Origin: Paracoccus nototheniae
GTDB lineage: Bacteria > Pseudomonadota > Alphaproteobacteria > Rhodobacterales > Rhodobacteraceae
DNA: 32,027 nucleotides
Direction of reading: 5' to 3'
Assembly: GCF_004335005.1 (NCBI RefSeq)
Contig: NZ_RQRT01000053.1
Span: 1 to 32,027, forward strand
Below, one piece after another: positions 23,506 to 29,957 of the stretch (its first letter is position 1; every line of letters begins with the position of its first letter). The position numbers and the translations under genes are program-made. The notes under the pieces were generated by a model, which did no database searches, had not been told where the DNA came from, and saw only the letters and a program-made list of their open reading frames with translations.

Positions 23506-24138
23506 TCATAAACCCCCCGGAAACAATTGTTTCCGGGGGGTTTGCGTTTGTCCGGCGCCCTCTGCAGCGGCCATGCCCAGAGACGGCAGATCGGATCTTT
23601 TCAGATCCGGTGATGCCAGATCCGAAGGGCGCCATTCAGGCGACCATTCCCCCAGAACCCCGCGCTTGTTCTTGATGCGCGCCCATCGCTGGCGCGCCAT
23701 GCCCGGCTGTGTTGCGGGCAGCGGGGCGCAATGCCAGCGGCTTTCGGTCGCATTCGACCCCGCGCCATGACGAATCAGCAACAGCCCGGTGGTCCGCCCG
23801 GCCTCGGCGGCCAGTTGCAGGCGCCGACCGGCGGTCAGCGACAAGGGCCGCTCTGGCTCGGCCAGCACGAACCCGGTGATGTGCGCGCGCAAGGCCTCTT
23901 CGGTGGCCCATAACAGATCGGTGTCGGTCCGGGGGCGGATCATCTGCAGGCGTGCGGTCAGCCCCGGTGGCAGGCCCCCGGGAAAGGGCGTCCACAGGCT
24001 GCGGGCGATGCGGATCCAGAAGACCGGGCCGGGATGGCGGGCGGCCTGAAAGACCGCAAAGGCATGACGGCCCGGCCCCTCGGCCTCGTGGATGCGGGCG
24101 GGGGCAAGGGCCAGCGGGTCGGGGGTGTCATGGTCCAT
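23506..24138 (-). CDS. ImuA-like (RecA-related) protein
   Basis: This 210-residue protein resembles ImuA, a RecA-like accessory protein of the mutagenic ImuB/DnaE2 repair system in alphaproteobacteria. Matching stretches are HAFAVFQAARHPGPVFWIR, GLTARLQMIRPRTDTDLLWATEEALR, and LSLTAGRRLQLAAEAGRTTGLLLIR, followed by SRWHCAPLPA. No Walker A loop is visible, in keeping with the degenerate ATPase of ImuA relatives. The start at 24138 has AAAGGA seven bases upstream; ATG 24156 is an alternative. No imuB or dnaE2 follows. After GVLGEWSPEW the frame continues about 40 residues without family character; the last 10-11 are encoded by the tRNA terminator palindrome and the stop lies just past the tRNA CCA. 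The original stop may have been lost. Confidence 0.65.
   Translation of the reverse strand: MDHDTPDPLALAPARIHEAEGPGRHAFAVFQAARHPGPVFWIRIARSLWTPFPGGLPPGLTARLQMIRPRTDTDLLWATEEALRAHITGFVLAEPERPLSLTAGRRLQLAAEAGRTTGLLLIRHGAGSNATESRWHCAPLPATQPGMARQRWARIKNKRGVLGEWSPEWRPSDLASPDLKRSDLPSLGMAAAEGAGQTQTPRKQLFPGGL
23511..23542. terminator. Perfect palindromic terminator of tRNA-Leu
   Basis: A 32-base perfect palindrome with 16-base arms (AACCCCCCGGAAACAA and its complement) starts six bases after the tRNA CCA and is followed by TTTGCGTTTG. It can act in both directions. It also lies inside the last codons of the convergent ImuA-like frame. Confidence 0.88.
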
Positions 24139-24241
24139 CGCGAATCCTTTCGCCATGAACAATACAGGAACATACGGGCTGGGAAAACCACCTGCCGCCG
24201 ATGCCGCGACCCTGTCGGTCAGACCCCGGCGGGGTATCATG

Positions 24242-24297
24242 GGCTGCCTTTCAGGGGCGGGCTTTCAGTGGCGGGCTTTCAGTACCGGACTTTCAGT
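24242..24297. repeat. 14-bp tandem repeat, four copies, spanning the stop of the Na/Pi transporter gene
   Basis: The unit GGCGGGCTTTCAGT is perfect at 24256-24269 and 24270-24283 and diverged at 24242-24255 and 24284-24297 (three mismatches each). The transporter stop codon (24293-24295) lies in the last copy, and the other copies extend into its 3' flank. Confidence 0.92.
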
Positions 24298-25921
24298 GAC
24301 TGCGCAGGCGGCTTTCGATCAGCAGGCCCTCTTCGTCCAGGATCGGATGGGCGACCGAGACGGCATGCGCATTGATCCGTTTCAGATCGCGCAACAGGTC
24401 CAGATGCAGCGAGGATGTCTCGCGGCTGGCGCTTTGACCCTCGCGCAGGCGTATCAGGTGGCGCTGTGCGGACTGGCGTTCCAGATTGCGGATTTCGACC
24501 TTCTGCTCCATCAGGCGGCGGGCCATGTCGCGGTCGCGGGTCAGAAACACCGCCTGCGCCATACGCAGATTTTCCTGCGTCATCAAAAACAGCGCGTCCA
24601 GTTCGTGATAGCCCTCGGACGAAAAGCGCAGACCCAGGCCGATCTTCTTGCGAACCTCGGGGGCCAGACCCTTGTCGATGATGTCGCCTATATGTTCCAG
24701 ATTGATGACGTAATCGAGAATGCCGATGGATTGCCGCCGCTCGGCCTCGGTCGCCTCGCCGGTCAGACGCGAGAGGTAATTTTTGACCTGACTCTGGCGA
24801 CGATCGACCTGATCCTCGATCGCCGAGACCTCGGCCAGCGGCGCGGGGTCGTCCTTGCGAAAGGCGGCGCGGGTCTGGATCAGCATCCGTTCGACGGCAT
24901 CGCCGATATCCAGAACCTCGCGCCGCGCGCCGTTCAGTGCCAGAGGCGGGCTGTCCAGCGCATCCCCGTCCAGCCAGCGCGGCGCAGTCGCCGCTGCGTG
25001 GTCATCATCCGGGATCAGCCGCAGGGCCAGCGCGCAGACCAGCCCGTTGAAGGGCCAGATCACCGCCGCCAGCAACAGATTGAAGGCCAGATGCGACGTC
25101 ACCGCCAGCCCGCCCAGATCGACGGGCGCCGCGATCAGCGCGGCGGCGGCAGGCCCTGCAAAGGGCAGTGCGATCAGGCAACCGATGCCGCGCACCGCCA
25201 GATTGCCCACCGTCACGCGACGGGCGGCGACATCCAGCCCGGCGCTGGCCATGACCGGCGCCGCCGCGCCGCCAAGGTTCGCGCCCAGCATCAGCACGAT
25301 GGTCAGTTCGGGCGGCAAGGCCAGCGATCCGATCAGCAGCACCGCCGCAAGGGATGACGAACACAGCATGGCCACCCCCGCCGCAAAGACCAGCGCGACC
25401 GGGCGGGCATCGTCCAGCATCGGCAGGAACGCGGCCAGTTGCGCAGAGCTGCGCAAAGGCTCGGTCGCCTGCCCCAGCAGGGTCAGAGACAGCAGCATCA
25501 GCCCGATGCCGATCAGCGCCGTGCCGACCCCGGTGCCCACCGTTCCGCCGCGCCGCCGCAACGCGTAACCCAGCAGCACAAGGACCGGCGCCGCTGCACC
25601 GATATCGGCAGACACGATCACCGCCGTCACCGCCGTGCCGACATTGGCCCCCAGCAGAACGATCTGCGCCATGCGGATGCCGATCATCTCGCGATGCACG
25701 AACGAGGCCGTCAGCAGCGCCGTCGCGGTCGAGGATTGCAGCCCAAGCGTCGCCACCACACCCGAGGCAAAGGCCCGGGGGCCGGTCCGCGTCCCCTCGC
25801 CCAGGATCATCTTCATCCTCAGGCCAAAGGCATCGACCATGCCGTCGCGCACCAGCGCCAGCCCGAACAGCAGCAGCGCCACCGCCCCCGCCAGTTGAAG
25901 AAGACCCAGGATCGACGCCAT
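24293..25921 (-). CDS. Na/Pi-cotransporter family protein with PhoU-like C-terminal domain
   Basis: This 542-residue protein has an N-terminal membrane half (about residues 1-310) with two inverted NptA/PNaS-type repeats: LGLQSSTATALLTASFV near residue 60 and MLCSSSLAAVLLIGSLA near 183, each followed by a GANVGTA or GANLGGA motif. The C-terminal half (about 335-540) is soluble and helical with the acidic, PhoU-like pattern IGDAVERMLIQ...LEHIGDIIDKGL. Family members import or export phosphate with sodium; the PhoU-like tail is often regulatory. The second repeat has Cys in place of the usual Gln of QSSS. A TTGTCA/TGACAA palindrome upstream may be an operator. A 14-bp tandem repeat spans the stop codon. 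Confidence 0.92.
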   Translation of the reverse strand: MASILGLLQLAGAVALLLFGLALVRDGMVDAFGLRMKMILGEGTRTGPRAFASGVVATLGLQSSTATALLTASFVHREMIGIRMAQIVLLGANVGTAVTAVIVSADIGAAAPVLVLLGYALRRRGGTVGTGVGTALIGIGLMLLSLTLLGQATEPLRSSAQLAAFLPMLDDARPVALVFAAGVAMLCSSSLAAVLLIGSLALPPELTIVLMLGANLGGAAAPVMASAGLDVAARRVTVGNLAVRGIGCLIALPFAGPAAAALIAAPVDLGGLAVTSHLAFNLLLAAVIWPFNGLVCALALRLIPDDDHAAATAPRWLDGDALDSPPLALNGARREVLDIGDAVERMLIQTRAAFRKDDPAPLAEVSAIEDQVDRRQSQVKNYLSRLTGEATEAERRQSIGILDYVINLEHIGDIIDKGLAPEVRKKIGLGLRFSSEGYHELDALFLMTQENLRMAQAVFLTRDRDMARRLMEQKVEIRNLERQSAQRHLIRLREGQSASRETSSLHLDLLRDLKRINAHAVSVAHPILDEEGLLIESRLRSH

Positions 25922-25954
25922 CGCACTGCTCGTTTTTCTTTGCTTGGACCCAGT

Positions 25955-25972
25955 TTGTCACAGAACTGACAA
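25955..25972. promoter_or_regulatory. Palindrome upstream of the Na/Pi transporter gene
   Basis: TTGTCA (25955-25960) and TGACAA (25967-25972) are perfect arms around six bases, 34-51 bases before the transporter start. A PhoB box would be direct repeats of TGTCA-like units spaced 11 bases apart, which this is not. The remainder of the 176-base gap to hmuV holds only a short TTGCGGG tandem (26020-26033). Confidence 0.4.
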
Positions 25973-26097
25973 CAAAATGCCACAATCATGCGTAGCACCG
26001 GGTCAGGGACCAAGCCGCATTGCGGGTTGCGGGTTCCATGGGCCATGCCTGCTGTCCCGATGGGCAGGTTTGGAATTGCAGCGACGCGGGTCGCGCC

Positions 26098-26883
26098 TCA
26101 GACGGCGCTTTGCGGCAGCAACCAGACGCCCCGCGCGGGCGCCTGGCAGATGCGCAGCGGACAGCCATAGGCCAAGGACAGCAGCCGGTCGGTCAGGACC
26201 AGATCGGGCGGCCCCTCGGCCAGCACCTGCCCGTTCTGCAGCAGCAGGACGTGACCTGCGAACATCGCGGTCAGGTTCAGGTCATGCATGACCGCCACGG
26301 TGCCACCCCCTTCGGCGGCATGCGCGGCGGCCAGCCGCATCACCGACAGCTGATGCGCGATGTCGAGGCTGCTGACCGGCTCGTCCAGCAACAGCCAGCG
26401 CGGCGCAGCGACCGTTGCGGGCACGGCGATCTGGGCCAGCGCGCGGGCCAGCTGGACGCGCTGCTGTTCGCCCCCCGACAGATCCTGCCACAGACGCCCG
26501 GCATGACCCGGCAGGCCCACCTGCGCCAGCGCCTGCCGGATCAGCGCCACGCGCGCCGGTTCCGGCATCGGAAGGGGGTCCAGACCGATGCGGATGATCT
26601 CGGCCGCGGTAAAGGGAAAGCTCAGCGCGCTGTGCTGGGGCAGGACGGCGCGCTGGCGGGCCAGTGCCTGCGGGCCTTGCCCTGCCAGATCGGCGCCGTT
26701 CATCAGAACGCGACCCCGCGCGGGCGCGATCTCGGCGGTCAGGGCGCGCATCAGGGTGGTCTTGCCCGATCCGTTCGGCCCGATGATCGCGGTCAGCCGG
26801 CCCGCAGGCGCGACCAGATCGATGCCCTTCAGGACCGGGCGGCCCGACAGGGTCACATGCAGGTCGCGGGCGATCAGGCTCAT
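26098..26883 (-). CDS. hmuV: Heme ABC transporter ATP-binding protein HmuV
   Basis: This 261-residue ATPase would power heme import through HmuU. It shows a Walker A GPNGSGKTT near residue 35, a Q-loop region AVLPQHSALSFPF, the ABC signature LSGGEQQRVQLARAL, a Walker B WLLLDEPVSSLD and the switch His in VAVMHDLNLTAMFA. The SALSFPF and C-terminal motifs fit the HmuV/FecE group. The start overlaps the hmuU stop as ATGA; a longer reading would lie inside hmuU. It is the last gene of the hmuSTUV operon. Confidence 0.95.
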   Translation of the reverse strand: MSLIARDLHVTLSGRPVLKGIDLVAPAGRLTAIIGPNGSGKTTLMRALTAEIAPARGRVLMNGADLAGQGPQALARQRAVLPQHSALSFPFTAAEIIRIGLDPLPMPEPARVALIRQALAQVGLPGHAGRLWQDLSGGEQQRVQLARALAQIAVPATVAAPRWLLLDEPVSSLDIAHQLSVMRLAAAHAAEGGGTVAVMHDLNLTAMFAGHVLLLQNGQVLAEGPPDLVLTDRLLSLAYGCPLRICQAPARGVWLLPQSAV

Positions 26884-27947
26884 GCGTCCAGCATCCGGCG
26901 GTTGGACAGCAGCACCCACAGAAAGAACGGCCCGCCCGCCATCGCGGTGACGATGCCGATGGGCAGCTCTGCCGGGGCGACGATGCTGCGGGCGACCATA
27001 TCGGCCCCGATCAGCAGGGCCGCGCCCAGCAGCCCCGCATTGACCAGCAGCCAACGATGATCCGGCCCCTGCACCAGCCGCAACAGATGCGGCGCGACGA
27101 TGCCCACAAAGCCGATGCCCCCCGACACGGCGACCGCCGCGCCGGTCATCGTGGCCGTCGCCAGAATCGCCGCCGTCTTGACCTGCTGGACGCGGATGCC
27201 GGTATGGGTCGCTGTCGCCTCGCCCAAAGCCAGCGCGTTCAGGCCCCGCGCCAGCAGCGGCGCGGTGACCAGCCCGGCCAGAATCAGCGGGGCGGCAGCG
27301 GCCAGCTTGGCCCAGCTGGCGCCCGCCAGCGATCCCAGCCCCCAGAAGGTCAGGTCGCGCAGCTGATCATCGCTGGCGCGGGTGACGATCAGCCCCGACA
27401 CCGCCCCCACCATCGCCGCCAGCGCGATCCCGGCCAGCAGCATGGTGGCGATCGAGGTGCGGCCCTGCCGCGTGGCAATGGCATAAAGGACGATCATCGC
27501 CAGCCAGCCGCCGCCAAAGGCCGCCAGCGACACCAGATGCCACCCCGCCCATGCAGCCAGTGCGGGTGGCGCCATCCCGCCCAGCACGATGGCCGAGATG
27601 GCGCCAAGCGAGGCCCCCGCGCTGACCCCCAGCAGGCCCGGATCGGCCAGCGGGTTGCGGAACAGCCCCTGCATCACCGTCCCCGACACGGCCAGCGCCG
27701 CGCCGACCAGCAGCCCGGTCAGCAGGCGCGGCAGGCGGATCTGCAACAGCACGACCCGGTCGGTCAGCGCCACCGGCTGGCCCGTCCACCAATCGCCCAC
27801 AGCCCGGACCACCGACACGCCCGAGGCGCCCTGCGTCAGGGACACCGCCGCCAGCGCCATGAGGCCCAGCCCCAGCCACAGCGCCATCGCGCGACCCAAC
27901 GGCCTGCGGTCGCCATCAAGCCGCTGCCCGGCATCCAGCGCGACCAT
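26880..27947 (-). CDS. hmuU: Heme ABC transporter permease HmuU
   Basis: This 355-residue FecCD/BtuC-type permease has about ten hydrophobic helices. Diagnostic blocks are RLPRLLTGLLVGAALAVSGTVMQGLFRNPLADPGLLGVSAGASLGA (the coupling region), FWGLGSLAGASWAKL, GIRVQQVKTAAILATATMTGAAVAVSGGIGFVGIVAPHLLRLVQGPDHRWLLVNAGLLGAALL, and PAELPIGIVTAMAGGPFFLWVLL. A short basic and Gly-rich N-terminal extension precedes the first helix. The start shares one base with the hmuT stop (TGATG). It forms the inner-membrane channel for heme with HmuV and receives it from HmuT. Confidence 0.95.
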   Translation of the reverse strand: MVALDAGQRLDGDRRPLGRAMALWLGLGLMALAAVSLTQGASGVSVVRAVGDWWTGQPVALTDRVVLLQIRLPRLLTGLLVGAALAVSGTVMQGLFRNPLADPGLLGVSAGASLGAISAIVLGGMAPPALAAWAGWHLVSLAAFGGGWLAMIVLYAIATRQGRTSIATMLLAGIALAAMVGAVSGLIVTRASDDQLRDLTFWGLGSLAGASWAKLAAAAPLILAGLVTAPLLARGLNALALGEATATHTGIRVQQVKTAAILATATMTGAAVAVSGGIGFVGIVAPHLLRLVQGPDHRWLLVNAGLLGAALLIGADMVARSIVAPAELPIGIVTAMAGGPFFLWVLLSNRRMLDA

Positions 27948-28783
27948 CAGCCATCCCCATAGATGGCATGGTGCAGATCCAGCGCCGCCCGCCCCGTGCG
28001 TGGCCCAAAGCCCAGCAGATACAGCCCGTCCATGCGGATCAGCGCACCAGCCCTGGCGGCGGGCGTGGTCGCGATGGCGGGCAGGGCCAGCAGCTCGGCG
28101 TCAGGGGCGTCATGATCGCTGCGCGCGCCCGATGGGGTCATCATCACGATGGCCTCGGGTGCTGCGGCGGTGATCGCCTCGTCGGTCAGGGGCTGATAAC
28201 CGGCAAAGCCCTGCACGGCGTTTTCGGCCCCGGCCATGCGGATGATCGCGTCACCGCCGCTGCCCTGCCCCGCCGCCATGATCCGCCCGCCCTGCACCGA
28301 CAGCACGAACATGACCCGGCGCGGGGTTTCGACCCCCCGATTGACCTCGGCCAGCCGGTCCAGATCGCCTTGCAGATCGGCGATGGGGGCTGCGGCGGCC
28401 TCGGGGGTGCCAAGGGCCTCGGCCACCGCCCTGATCTTGGCGATCAGGGCCTGCGCGTCATGACCCTCGGGCATGGTGTGAAAGGGAATGCCGGCCTGTT
28501 CCAGCACCGCAACGGCCTCGGGCGGGCCTGCGCCGTCTTCGGCCAGGATCAGATCGGGGGCGACGGACAGCACGCCCTCGGGCGACAGGGCGCGCATATA
28601 GCCGACATCGGGCAGCGCCGTCACCTGCGGGGGAAAGGTCGAAGTCGAATCGCGCCCTACCAGCCGGTCACCCTGCCCAAGCGCATGCACGATCTCGGTC
28701 ACCGATCCGCCGATGGCCAGCACCCGGTCCTGGGCCATGGCAGGCAGCGACAGCGCCAGCAGTGCGACAGCGGCGCGGATCAT
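27947..28783 (-). CDS. hmuT: Periplasmic heme-binding protein HmuT
   Basis: This 278-residue protein has a cleavable signal peptide (MIRAAVALLALSLPAMAQ, cleavage after Ala17). It continues RVLAIGGSVTEIVHALG, the N-terminal pattern of cluster A-III binding proteins. The LPDVGYMRALSPEGVLSVAPDLIL block contains Tyr62, the position of the axial heme Tyr in characterised HmuT/ShuT proteins. The C-terminal lobe includes TDEAITAAAPEAIVMMTP. Its start overlaps the hmuS stop as ATGA. It delivers heme to HmuUV. Confidence 0.94.
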   Translation of the reverse strand: MIRAAVALLALSLPAMAQDRVLAIGGSVTEIVHALGQGDRLVGRDSTSTFPPQVTALPDVGYMRALSPEGVLSVAPDLILAEDGAGPPEAVAVLEQAGIPFHTMPEGHDAQALIAKIRAVAEALGTPEAAAAPIADLQGDLDRLAEVNRGVETPRRVMFVLSVQGGRIMAAGQGSGGDAIIRMAGAENAVQGFAGYQPLTDEAITAAAPEAIVMMTPSGARSDHDAPDAELLALPAIATTPAARAGALIRMDGLYLLGFGPRTGRAALDLHHAIYGDG

Positions 28784-29790
28784 GAGGCCAGCCCCTCGAC
28801 CAGCCGCAGCCAGCCCTCGGGGTCGCCGCCCCGGTCGGCGCGCATGCCAAAGCACTGATAGATCAGCGCCCCCTGATCGTCGAACGCCTCGACCGAGATG
28901 GCGGCGCCGCGCTTGGTGGGCTTTCTGACCAGCCAGACCTCGGCCACATGATCGGCGCGCAGATGCAGGTTGAAACGGTCGTCCATGACATTCAGCCACG
29001 GCCCCATCGGCTTCAGCGACAGGATCGGGCCGGAATGGATCCCGATGCAGCCCGCATTGCCCACGAACACCATCACCTGCTGGGCCTGCGCATGGATGGC
29101 CTGAAACAGCGCGTCGGATGCCGCGACCGGCAGGGCGCGGGCATGGGGCGCACCCACAAGGCGGTAAGCACCAAGCCGGTTCATCTTCAGCCGCCGCACA
29201 AGGGTGTTGAACTGATGCGTATCGCTCATCGCGGACCATTCGCTGCGCAGCATCTCGGCGCGGCTTTCGGCGATCAGCGCGCCTTCGACCGGGGCGCGCG
29301 GGCCAAAGGCGGATGGCGTCTGCTGGTCGGGCAAGGCCAGATCATGGCGGAGCGCATCCCAAGCGGCCGCGTCGCTGGTGTCGCGCAGATGCACCTTGTG
29401 GACCGCATCGCCCGCCGCATCGAACACCTGAACCGAGCGGCGGCCCCCGGCCTCAACCGCATAGGCATGAACCCAGTTGCGCGGAAACATCCGCATGTCG
29501 ATCTCGGTGTCCAGCGTCATCGCGGCATGATCGCCATCGTGGAAATCATGATAGGTGCCGACCTTTTCGATCACGCAGGACCGGTTGCGGGTCAGGGCCA
29601 TGACCTCGCCCAAGGCCGTCACGGCGGGGATCAGGCGGCCCAGGGTCGGATCAATGCGGATCGCGTCATGGCCCAGCCCGGCCTCGACCAGCGCAGCTTC
29701 GGGGACGCCCAGTTGCTGGGCCAGATCAAAGGGACGCAGCGTTCCCTCGGCTTTGAGGGCGCGCAGCCGCGCAGGGGTCAGATCGTTCAT
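28780..29790 (-). CDS. hmuS: Heme-degrading/heme-chaperone protein HmuS (HemS/ChuX family)
   Basis: This 336-residue cytoplasmic protein has the duplicated HemS layout. Each half carries an NRSCVIEKVGTYHDF- or NAGCIGIHSGPILSL-type strand region and an FNLHLRADHVAEVWLVRKPTKRG-type strand block. His192 in SDTHQFNTLVRRL fits the position of the heme-ligating His of HemS. In different bacteria such proteins break heme open, traffic it or release iron; which applies here is not decided by sequence. The start at 29790 has GAGG nine bases upstream. Further in-frame sequence is encoded by a promoter-region G-tract and is rejected. It leads the hmuSTUV operon and is divergent from hmuR. Confidence 0.93.
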   Translation of the reverse strand: MNDLTPARLRALKAEGTLRPFDLAQQLGVPEAALVEAGLGHDAIRIDPTLGRLIPAVTALGEVMALTRNRSCVIEKVGTYHDFHDGDHAAMTLDTEIDMRMFPRNWVHAYAVEAGGRRSVQVFDAAGDAVHKVHLRDTSDAAAWDALRHDLALPDQQTPSAFGPRAPVEGALIAESRAEMLRSEWSAMSDTHQFNTLVRRLKMNRLGAYRLVGAPHARALPVAASDALFQAIHAQAQQVMVFVGNAGCIGIHSGPILSLKPMGPWLNVMDDRFNLHLRADHVAEVWLVRKPTKRGAAISVEAFDDQGALIYQCFGMRADRGGDPEGWLRLVEGLAS

Positions 29791-29827
29791 GAGGGGCCTC
29801 GGGGACAAGCAGACGGGGAAAGGAGGA

Positions 29828-29836
29828 GGGGGGGGG
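29828..29836. repeat. Nine-base G tract in the hmuS 5' region
   Basis: A run of nine G residues (C on the hmuS coding strand) lies 38 bases before the hmuS start, between it and the iron-box-like operator. Such tracts are prone to slippage and could change promoter or leader spacing. Confidence 0.6.
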
Positions 29837-29870
29837 ACGAGGCATCTGGCGCGGCGGCTGGACGCAGTAC

Positions 29871-29899
29871 TTGACAAGTTTTATCAGATTCTCTAGCGG
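29871..29899 (+). promoter_or_regulatory. Candidate iron-responsive promoter/operator of hmuR (and hmuS)
   Basis: TTGACA (29871-29876) is followed after 17 bases by TAGCGG (29894-29899). The -35 overlaps TGACAAGTTTTATCA (29872-29886), which is TGA-N9-TCA. TTGACA, the TCAGA that follows and the downstream TC agree with the exbB operator. The near-symmetrical box could control both divergent genes. The regulator is inferred. Confidence 0.6.
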
Positions 29900-29957
29900 A
29901 CGCAAGACGCCAGCCCCAGCCAGCCGTGATTTTTCATGCACGCCAAGGGGATACGCC

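Noticed and set aside
23421..23542. tRNA-Leu as an integration site for a mobile element
   Set aside because: No integrase, no repeated tRNA 3' end and no phage genes are visible downstream; the tRNA is intact with its own terminator.
25955..25972. PhoB box before the Na/Pi transporter gene
   Set aside because: The element is an inverted repeat with six-base spacing, not the direct repeats with an 11-base period expected for PhoB.
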